Positions 1-4,667 of a stretch of 8,988 nt of DNA are shown here, piece after piece. Below the pieces are notes generated by a model. That model saw only the letters and a program-made list of their open reading frames with translations. It had not been told where the DNA came from and ran no database searches. The position numbers were made by a program, and so were the translations under genes. Source of the DNA: JBNKFQ01 sp050289385 (lineage in GTDB: Bacteria; Pseudomonadota; Gammaproteobacteria; Pseudomonadales; Porticoccaceae); assembly GCA_050289385.1 (NCBI GenBank), contig JBNKFQ010000208.1, positions 1 to 8,988 of the forward strand. The letters run 5' to 3'. Positions within the stretch are counted from its first letter, which is position 1; each line of letters starts with the position of its first letter.

Positions 1-1
1 T

Positions 2-163
2 GCTTTGGGCAATTCCACAAGAGCCGGGCAAATGTTACTGCACGATCCCGTTGTCTCCACTTCACCAGAGGTACGTGGTTTGGCTGATCGGCTGCAAGAA
101 TGGACGAGGGATAAATCGCGGTTTAATTCTCCCTGTTGCCGGGCAGGTACAAATTTCCGTTAG
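2..163 (+). CDS. 3' end of an unidentified protein gene (partial)
   Basis: An open frame enters from the left edge and runs 53 codons to a TAG at 161-163; the start lies outside the window. The visible tail contains a hydrophilic, helix-like segment (SPEVRGLADRLQEWTRDKSR) and then a cysteine-containing end (FNSPCCRAGTNFR). The composition looks protein-like, with no low-complexity run, but I recognise no family. It converges on the Tus-like gene, and the two 3' ends overlap by 41 bp (123-163). The Tus-like tail is supported by family resemblance. The last residues here may therefore be the less conserved side of the overlap. The frame could also be a chance opening, since only 162 bp are visible. 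Confidence 0.45.
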   Translation, partial: ALGNSTRAGQMLLHDPVVSTSPEVRGLADRLQEWTRDKSRFNSPCCRAGTNFR

Positions 164-1136
164 CGACAATCGGCTCGGTGGCCCACCGGCGTTGCAATGG
201 TTGGCGCTTTGTTTGAGCACCCGGTTGATCGAGAGCCGAAAAATCCACTTTGCCTGGTGGGCGGGCCTCGGGGGTTGTGACGTAATATATGGGCAGCACC
301 CCAGTGACTTTTTTGTGCAGATAACCTCTGGGGCGATTGGGGTTCGGTATTTTATACGTAGCCCGAATAGTCCGATTAGGTCGTTGCCGGATTGCCAGGG
401 TCTGTTGTGCCGGCAGCAGCCCCAATACGCGCAGTAGAGTCGCAAGCGCCTGGGATTCCGGATTCCTTTCCAACTGCGCCTGCACGCGTTGGTATTGTTC
501 ATCAACGTTGGTAATCTTCGCACCTGGCCATTTGCTGTAGTAGGCGTATTTGATCTCCACCAGTTCGGGGGCATCGATGGTCGGGATTGGGCGGTAGACA
601 TGCTTGAGAGAAAGCCGTGCAATACCCGCGCTCTCAAGAGCCTTTTTTACCCCTAATGGACGGAGGTGTTCCTTGAAGACGGTCAATTGCTCGATACGGT
701 TGTCTTCCAGATCTTCACCCTGAAGTTCCCGATAGCGTTTTTTGACCTCATCAACGGCTTTTCCAAATGCCTCTTTAGCGGCATTCACTGCTTGAACCAG
801 CTCCAGTGTGCTACGGGAACATCCGATCAGGCCGGGAAAATCAAAAGTACGTCGAGCGTCTATTTGCCCGCTTTCCGCCTCAAACCGAAGGTGATTGATG
901 CCGGCCCAGGCGTATTCATGGTGAGGGTACACCGAATTGAGAGGACCGTGTCGATACCAGGGGTGGCATGACAGCACTTCCGGTAACTGCTGTCCGGCTG
1001 GCAGTGTGTGGATGATAGCTGGATAGCCTTTTTCAGCATCTGCGAGAGTGCCGTCACGAAGCGAGTCCAGGGCACCGTGTAGCGCTTCAAATCTGTCGCC
1101 CAACAGACGCTGATCTTGATAAGAAATCAATTCCAT
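123..1136 (-). CDS. Tus-family DNA replication terminus site-binding protein
   Basis: The product (337 aa; E. coli Tus is 309 aa) resembles Tus across its length. Tus binds Ter DNA as a monomer and blocks replication forks from one side. By-eye matches to E. coli Tus are GPLNSVYPHHEY (64-75) with its NPLNRIEV segment, DFPGLIGCS (99-107) with RLPGVLCYQ, GIARLSLKHVYRPIPTID (171-188) with GLITLNAYRTLTVLHD, QRVQAQLERNPES (216-228) with EVLAQLEKSLKSP, LLPAQQTLAIRQRPNRTIR (240-258) with [20 protein letters not shown], and the tail GNLYLPG with LHLYVAD. In this alignment the E. coli lock-pocket residues Phe140 and His144 appear not conserved. The ATG at 1136 fits the Tus N-terminus but has no Shine-Dalgarno of its own; a leader ORF overlaps it. 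The gene converges with the partial gene at 2-163. Family assignment is strong; fork-arrest activity is inferred. Confidence 0.85.
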   Translation of the reverse strand: MELISYQDQRLLGDRFEALHGALDSLRDGTLADAEKGYPAIIHTLPAGQQLPEVLSCHPWYRHGPLNSVYPHHEYAWAGINHLRFEAESGQIDARRTFDFPGLIGCSRSTLELVQAVNAAKEAFGKAVDEVKKRYRELQGEDLEDNRIEQLTVFKEHLRPLGVKKALESAGIARLSLKHVYRPIPTIDAPELVEIKYAYYSKWPGAKITNVDEQYQRVQAQLERNPESQALATLLRVLGLLPAQQTLAIRQRPNRTIRATYKIPNPNRPRGYLHKKVTGVLPIYYVTTPEARPPGKVDFSALDQPGAQTKRQPLQRRWATEPIVANGNLYLPGNREN

Positions 1137-1177
1137 TGTCGACCATGCATGATAACTGGGTTTATAAACAGTAACAT
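1127..1177 (-). CDS. 16-codon leader ORF overlapping the tus-like start
   Basis: On the minus strand a consensus Shine-Dalgarno, GGGAGGAG (1183-1190), lies 5 nt before an ATG at 1177-1175. That ATG opens a frame encoding MLLFINPVIMHGRQWN and ending in TGA at 1129-1127. The Tus-like ATG (1136-1134) lies inside the last codons of this frame in another phase, within ATGGAATTGA, and has no ribosome site of its own. This is the geometry expected for translational coupling by re-initiation. The peptide itself has no recognisable function. A sequencing or natural frameshift joining it to the Tus-like frame is the alternative, but the Tus N-terminal alignment does not need the extra residues. Confidence 0.5.
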   Translation of the reverse strand: MLLFINPVIMHGRQWN

Positions 1178-1182
1178 CGCAG

Positions 1183-1190
1183 CTCCTCCC
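1183..1190 (-). promoter_or_regulatory. Strong ribosome binding site upstream of tus-like gene
   Basis: GGGAGGAG on the minus strand is the best Shine-Dalgarno in the window. It lies 5 nt before the leader ATG at 1177 but about 46 nt before the Tus-like ATG at 1136, so it serves the leader directly and tus only by coupling. Confidence 0.6.
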
Positions 1191-1221
1191 GTCCAGATGT
1201 CCCTAAAATGCTCAAAAAACA

Positions 1222-1252
1222 AGCATAATTTGGAACGGTATCTCAAGTTTAA
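1222..1252 (-). promoter_or_regulatory. Candidate promoter of the tus-like gene
   Basis: On the minus strand TATGCT (1227-1222) matches the sigma70 -10 consensus at four of six positions. A poor -35 is available upstream: TTAAAC (1252-1247) at 19 bp, or AAACTT at 17 bp. Transcription starting near 1215 would leave a leader of about 25 nt before the strong Shine-Dalgarno at 1190-1183. The proximal arm of the 15-bp inverted repeat (1229-1243) fills the -35/-10 spacer, where a bound protein would block RNA polymerase. The -35 is weak, so the promoter is only a candidate. Confidence 0.4.
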
Positions 1253-1320
1253 CCCAAAGTCTGGGAAAGCAAAAGTCAGCACATTGGTATGGGGGTGTAT
1301 TAGAAAGATACCGTTCCAAA
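1229..1320. repeat. Perfect 15-bp inverted repeat upstream of tus-like gene
   Basis: TTTGGAACGGTATCT at 1229-1243 is the exact reverse complement of AGATACCGTTCCAAA at 1306-1320, with a 62-bp spacer and mismatches just outside both arms. Arm centres are 77 bp apart. The proximal arm abuts the candidate -10 of the Tus-like gene. In E. coli the TerB site overlaps the tus promoter and mediates autoregulation, so these arms may be a paired operator or lineage-specific Ter sites. They do not match the E. coli Ter core well. A small inverted-repeat element was considered, but no target-site duplication is evident. Confidence 0.85.
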
Positions 1321-1406
1321 AAATGGGTGGTTTTTACTCAACTCTGATATTTCCAAAGGGCACGGGCACTACATTGGCAATTTCTCAAGATCGTCCAGAT
1401 GGCTGT

Positions 1407-1649
1407 TTATACTCTCACCGCACAGGCCAAATTGCTCACCCGGTTGACAGGTAGTCTAAGGGTTCCCAGCCGTTCAGCATAAAGAGTGTCACCAGTCGCG
1501 GCACGAGGTAATACTTCCGCGCCTGTAGTTTGTGCCTCCGAGTCCAGTTCTAAACGAGTGTGTCGTTTGGTTCCATTATAAAACCAATACAATGCGCCCC
1601 ACCGCGAATGAGAATTTTCAGGATTCTCCGTGGCAATCCTAACGTTCAT
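1407..1649 (-). CDS. Possible small hypothetical protein (80 aa)
   Basis: A minus-strand frame from ATG 1649 to a stop at 1407 encodes about 80 residues beginning MNVRIATENPENSHSRW. A GGTG a few bases before the ATG is a modest ribosome site, and I prefer this start to a TTG at 1667. The middle is aromatic (RWGALYWFYNG), followed by a mixed charged stretch (KRHTRLELDSEAQ) and a tail rich in Leu, Arg and Val. No family is recognised and no signal peptide or membrane helix is clear. It lies upstream of the Tus-like gene on the same strand, separated by the 270-bp region with the inverted repeat, so an operon is unlikely. It is divergent from the ORF at 1762. It could be a chance ORF. Confidence 0.35.
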   Translation of the reverse strand: MNVRIATENPENSHSRWGALYWFYNGTKRHTRLELDSEAQTTGAEVLPRAATGDTLYAERLGTLRLPVNRVSNLACAVRV

Positions 1650-1761
1650 TTTCACCGCGTGCGCCAAGCCGATAGGTGTTGAGAAGTGCGGGTCAGGTTT
1701 GAGTCAGATGGAATTGCCCATTGTTTACGTTCCACTGGCAGGTCGAAATCAAGAGGGAAAA

Positions 1762-2205
1762 ATGGAAACTTTTAATAACAACGCGGGCATGTGTTGTCCG
1801 ATCAGTGAAGGCCGCGTTCCGATTGATCCAGAAGTACCTTCTCACCTATTTCACACCCGACTCGCCGATTGGACACCCGCTGAAAAAAATCAATGGTGGC
1901 GCCGTCCATACATCGTTACCCGGCGATTATCGCCACCGTCGCACAAACCCAGAGGCTGGGACGAGGCATATCCGGAAGGTGTTCTGTATACCGTCCTCTG
2001 CCTGGATTGCGACGTTTTGGGCCGGGCAACGATCTATGGATTTGATGGAATCCTGGATACTGCCATCGCCATTGCTCGAAAGCCGAGGCGCCAATCACAA
2101 ACGACAGCCATTGGCTATCAATCCGAATTCAATTGGTTGCGCAGGATTCCAACCTTTCGCAGTGCGTTTGTATCCTTCGATGGTAGGCCATGGGAGACAA
2201 AGTAA
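1762..2205 (+). CDS. Hypothetical protein (147 aa)
   Basis: I chose the ATG at 1762 because AGAGGGA lies just upstream. The frame stays open back to a GTG at 1630, with another ATG at 1708. The product begins METFNNNAGMCCPISEG and contains a Trp-rich, charged segment (residues ~35-50, including DWTPAEKNQWWRRPYIV), then a hydrophobic stretch with two cysteines (VLYTVLCLDCDVLGRATIYG), and a tail ending in DGRPWETK. No known domain, signal peptide or catalytic motif is recognised. The last 77 bp overlap, tail to tail, the minus-strand ORF that ends at 2129. Composition and the ribosome site support a real gene, but it has no family support and one member of the overlapping pair could be wrong. 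Confidence 0.55.
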   Translation: METFNNNAGMCCPISEGRVPIDPEVPSHLFHTRLADWTPAEKNQWWRRPYIVTRRLSPPSHKPRGWDEAYPEGVLYTVLCLDCDVLGRATIYGFDGILDTAIAIARKPRRQSQTTAIGYQSEFNWLRRIPTFRSAFVSFDGRPWETK

Positions 2206-2857
2206 TAACAATGAATTCCATCCAATTGGTAATTACGCGCTGTACCGCATCATTGGTGTGAGAAGGAGAGAACATAATGCTGAATACATGGTCGTCCATC
2301 AATGGGCAGTGGTAAATCGTCATTGGCGCCGACTCCGACTGCGTAACTGGGAAACGGAACCAACACCTGCCATTGATATCCACCTGCTCGATCTCCTCCG
2401 CCGTGGTGGGATATCGCCCATTCGACGCAATTTCCTCCAGTGCCATCACCTGCAGTAGCCATGTCACTAGGTGTTCCGGATGGAATAGGGATCCTCCGGC
2501 AGCCGACTGTGCATAGGGCCTGCGTTGCAATGCCAGGTTCACCGTCATCGTGCCCACCACACGCGCGCCTGTTACCCCATCTACCGCCGAATAATTCCAA
2601 CCGACAGAGGCCAAGTCCAACGTCATACCCCGCTCCTGTTGCCAAACACGATAGCGGGGATCGGTGTAAATGTTCCAGGATTTGTTTTCTGGCGGCCTGG
2701 TTTGCTGCGGATCTCGAAACGAGATGGCCGTATCGGACAGGATCAGAGTCCGGGTAATCGCGTTTCTAAAATCAGCCGCGGCAAATTTTATCTGGCGATT
2801 TTGAAAAATCTTCTTCAAGAAGCGCATAAAATAATATATATATTTGAACACAGACAT
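2129..2857 (-). CDS. Hypothetical protein (242 aa)
   Basis: The frame runs from ATG 2857, with GGAA four bases upstream, to a stop at 2129. The N-terminus is basic and aromatic (MSVFKYIYYFMRFLKKIF), suggesting an amphipathic or membrane-associating helix rather than a classical cleavable signal. The central part is plausible folded protein: a segment rich in Trp and Tyr (NKSWNIYTDPRYRVWQQERG), a beta-like stretch (GARVVGTMTVNLAL), a helical hydrophobic block (HLVTWLLQVMALEEIASNGR) and an acidic turn before RCWFRFPV. I recognise no family. Its last 77 bp overlap the + strand ORF ending at 2205. It is divergent from the chalcone-isomerase/TonB gene, and the two share the AT-rich region 2858-3132. 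Confidence 0.6.
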   Translation of the reverse strand: MSVFKYIYYFMRFLKKIFQNRQIKFAAADFRNAITRTLILSDTAISFRDPQQTRPPENKSWNIYTDPRYRVWQQERGMTLDLASVGWNYSAVDGVTGARVVGTMTVNLALQRRPYAQSAAGGSLFHPEHLVTWLLQVMALEEIASNGRYPTTAEEIEQVDINGRCWFRFPVTQSESAPMTIYHCPLMDDHVFSIMFSPSHTNDAVQRVITNWMEFIVITLSPMAYHRRIQTHCERLESCATN

Positions 2858-2871
2858 TATTTCCGATGTAA

Positions 2872-2934
2872 ATAGCCAGTTTTATAACTTATTTTTGCCC
2901 CTGAAAAAATAGCACTAAAAAGTGCTTTGGCTAT
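2872..2934. repeat. Nested inverted repeats / stem-loop
   Basis: An inner hairpin AGCACT-AAAA-AGTGCT (2911-2926) lies inside outer arms ATAGCCA (2872-2878) and TGGCTAT (2928-2934). Both are perfect. The inner hairpin has only two T residues after it, and it sits between divergent genes, so an operator or structured leader fits better than an intrinsic terminator. Confidence 0.6.
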
Positions 2935-2961
2935 AAATTTTAGAAATAAATCAATCCTTTA

Positions 2962-3057
2962 ATTGCACATACAAATCATATATTCTGTGGCACTCTTCAC
3001 AACAGGAAAATGGAAGGGACAACAAAATACACTGTGTTTGGCATGTTTATGTGCAAT
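2962..3057. repeat. 10-bp perfect inverted repeat with 76-bp spacer
   Basis: ATTGCACATA (2962-2971) is the exact reverse complement of TATGTGCAAT (3048-3057). The arms flank the region where a promoter for the gene at 3133 would be expected. Chance is less excluded than for the 15-bp repeat upstream of the Tus-like gene. Confidence 0.5.
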
Positions 3058-3132
3058 GATACAGGATCGTTCCAAATATTATCGAATACCAATTACCAAT
3101 TCAAAAAAAAATTAAAATTGGGATTATTTCAC

Positions 3133-4374
3133 ATGAAATATCTTTCTGCCTTATTAGTAATGCTGATGATTGCCAGCGCCTCCTTTTCGGATTTTTCGGA
3201 TCTGGATTTGGAGTCGGAGCTGGAGCCGGATGCTCATCTTTTAGTGAATGGAATCGCATTACATGACAAGAGTGGAATCAAGTTCAAGGCCGCACTATTC
3301 ACGGAGCGGCCAGCATCAAACCCAGCCGAAATCCTACAAATTCGAAGCCGCATGGAAATGCAAGCGGCCAAAAATTTGTCATTGAGACGCCTGAAAAAAT
3401 ACTGGGTTCAGGGGGCTGCCATTAATAATAGTCCCGAGACTTACGAGCAGCAACAGAAAAACGTGTTGCTGTTTACGGGGAGCCTGAAAGACAAGCTATT
3501 ACCCGGCGACCGGTTGACGATAGACAATCTGCCAAATGGCGAAACTCGCATCTTCGTCAACGGCATTAAACTGGTAACGATTTCAGGTCCAGGTTTCTAC
3601 CCTCTGCTGCTGAACAGTTGGGTCGGTGCCGTGCCACCCTCATCGGAATTTCGTGATGCCTTGCTGGCAAATGGCGAAGTCAATGAAATGTTGTTGGCGG
3701 AATACAACCGCACCGTACCGACAACGACCGCCGTGGAAAGGATAAAAAAATGGAAAACTCCGGCCGTCCCCTCAGCACAGCCCAAATTGATCATACAAGG
3801 GCCAGAGCACCCCGACATTGACGACTCGACCACCCCACCGCTTTCCTCCCGCCATAAAAACACTGCGGTGTCTGCCAAATCTTCCCCACCACCAATACCT
3901 CAACGCATACAGGTAAGCACCGGCGCCGGGGCCGCGGCGAAAGACCGGTCACCACCATCGCCTTCTAAACAACCTCCGGCCTCGGCCCCCAAACCTGTCT
4001 CATCGACACCTATGTCACCTCTACCTCTGAAAAGCAATGCTCTGAAAAGCAATGCAAACACAATTGCTGTAGAGGAAAACGAAATCGAGGAAGAATGGGA
4101 TGTGGCGGCGTATTACCATTCTATGCACAAAGCGATAGCAAACTATTTCAAAAAGAAATACCCCAATTGGAATAACAGAGGCAAAGTTGTGCTCTCAATG
4201 CGGGTTGGTCATAACGGCTCGGTCGAGGAAGTGGAGTTTGTTAAAAAATCCCACTCCTCCAAATTGAACAACGCCGCGGTGCAATCTGTCAAAAGCGCTG
4301 GTCCCTACGGAATGATTCCAATGTCTGTCGTCGCGGAAGAGAGATGGTTTACACACGGTATCACGGTACGTTGA
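3133..4374 (+). CDS. Secreted chalcone-isomerase-like / Pro-rich / TonB C-terminal fusion protein
   Basis: This 413-aa protein has four parts. Residues 1-19 (MKYLSALLVMLMIASASFS) form a signal peptide. An acidic low-complexity stretch follows (20-33). Residues 35-180 look like the bacterial chalcone-isomerase-like family: LVNGIALHDKSGIKFKAALF, then LLPGDRLTIDNLPNGETRIFV (122-142) and VNGIKLVTISGPGFYPLLLNSWVG with PPSSEFRDALL. Residues ~205-310 are a Pro/Ser/Lys linker able to span periplasm. Residues ~327-413 fit TonB_C (GKVVLSMRVGHNGSVEEVEF, then KSHSSKLNNAAVQSVKSAG). TonB_C normally contacts TonB boxes of outer-membrane receptors, while the chalcone-isomerase-like domain has no settled role in bacteria. 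I prefer ATG 3133, with a GGGA nine bases upstream, over ATG 3010 because it places the signal peptide at the N-terminus. No ExbB/ExbD genes are nearby. Confidence 0.8.
   Translation: MKYLSALLVMLMIASASFSDFSDLDLESELEPDAHLLVNGIALHDKSGIKFKAALFTERPASNPAEILQIRSRMEMQAAKNLSLRRLKKYWVQGAAINNSPETYEQQQKNVLLFTGSLKDKLLPGDRLTIDNLPNGETRIFVNGIKLVTISGPGFYPLLLNSWVGAVPPSSEFRDALLANGEVNEMLLAEYNRTVPTTTAVERIKKWKTPAVPSAQPKLIIQGPEHPDIDDSTTPPLSSRHKNTAVSAKSSPPPIPQRIQVSTGAGAAAKDRSPPSPSKQPPASAPKPVSSTPMSPLPLKSNALKSNANTIAVEENEIEEEWDVAAYYHSMHKAIANYFKKKYPNWNNRGKVVLSMRVGHNGSVEEVEFVKKSHSSKLNNAAVQSVKSAGPYGMIPMSVVAEERWFTHGITVR
3184..3231 (+). repeat. Hexamer-like coding low-complexity tract
   Basis: Right after the signal-peptide core the codons run TTT TCG GAT TTT TCG GAT, then CTG GAT TTG GAG TCG, then GAG CTG GAG CCG GAT. 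Every sixth base starts a GGA or similar block, encoding alternating hydrophobic/small and acidic residues (FSDFSDLDLESELEPD). The 9-bp unit TTTTCGGAT is an exact tandem pair. All units are multiples of three, so slippage would change length but not frame. Confidence 0.7.
4026..4055 (+). repeat. 15-bp perfect tandem duplication in the linker
   Basis: TCTGAAAAGCAATGC occurs twice head to tail inside the Pro/Ser linker of the fusion protein, giving a duplicated LKSNA. It is in frame, so it looks like a recent slippage event in a length-tolerant linker. Confidence 0.85.
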
Positions 4375-4667
4375 AAACCATCGGAAAGATAGACAGTAGC
4401 AGTCAAGGCTATCGTGACCCGGGAGCAATCTCTGGCACCGATTCGGGAATTGTGCGTTCGCATCCAGGAAAAATCCGCGTAAACAGCCCCGGGTAAAACC
4501 TTGTCGTCTGGGTTGCGCCCGCCGGCGTCCAAATAGGCTGCATATATCGCTGGCCACCGGCGCTCAAGTGCCGTAAGTTTTCCCTTGATTCGACAACGAA
4601 ACCATTGATGACGCTGTGGTGGCGGTGCATTACCCGTGTGCCTTTACCACTGCACCACCGTGATCCC
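4375..4667. other. Intergenic region without a convincing gene
   Basis: About 290 bp follow the fusion gene. Minus-strand frames of 75-120 codons cross it, and one (from ATG ~4633 to 4409) has passable composition but no good start site or family. A 22-codon + strand frame near 4420-4490 is too short to call. No clear intrinsic terminator is visible after 4374. The right end holds the stem-loop at 4619-4661. Confidence 0.4.
4619..4661 (+). promoter_or_regulatory. Stem-loop immediately before the start of the 4668 gene
   Basis: GGTGCA (4624-4629) pairs with TGCACC (4651-4656). After one mismatch, GG 4621-4622 pairs with CC 4658-4659, with two flanking G-T wobbles. The hairpin ends 6 nt before ATG 4668, and no Shine-Dalgarno lies between them. 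It could limit translation of the gene, or indicate that the chosen start is wrong. Confidence 0.4.

Larger units (their letters stand above)
2858..3132. promoter_or_regulatory. AT-rich divergent intergenic region with several inverted repeats
   Basis: This 275-bp region separates divergent starts at 2857 (minus) and 3133 (plus) and is more AT-rich than its surroundings. It holds a nested pair of inverted repeats (2872-2934), a 10-bp perfect inverted repeat with arms at 2962-2971 and 3048-3057, and a 9-mer CGTTCCAAA (3068-3076) shared with the distal arm of the repeat upstream of the Tus-like gene. I could not settle on a -35/-10 pair for either gene. The + strand frame is open back to ATG 3010, which has AGGA too close to it, but that start would put 41 residues before an obvious signal peptide. 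Confidence 0.5.

Noticed and set aside
62..637. 191-codon minus-strand ORF inside the tus-like gene
   Set aside because: It is a shadow of the Tus-like reading frame, which has family support along its full length.
1229..1320. Miniature inverted-repeat transposable element
   Set aside because: The 15-bp arms would fit as terminal repeats, but no target-site duplication is visible and no second copy occurs in the window.
1116..1454. 112-codon + strand ORF across the tus upstream region
   Set aside because: It starts inside the tus-like gene, has no ribosome site or recognisable domain, and both arms of the inverted repeat lie in it. It is more likely a chance opening in regulatory DNA.
1721..2458. 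245-codon + strand ORF
   Set aside because: It overlaps the ORF at 1762 and the minus-strand ORF at 2129-2857 in other frames. Its composition is rich in Arg, His and Trp, typical of a shadow frame, and it has no good start.
2911..2934. Intrinsic terminator
   Set aside because: The hairpin lacks a T-run and lies upstream of both divergent genes, where a terminator would not be expected.
4409..4633. Minus-strand ORF of about 74 codons in the 4375-4667 gap
   Set aside because: It has only a weak ribosome site and no family resemblance, and competing frames on the same strand are equally open.
4615..4661. Integron attC-like site
   Set aside because: A stem-loop exists, but the conserved R' and R'' core motifs (GTTRRRY / RYYYAAC) are not present and no cassette array is visible.
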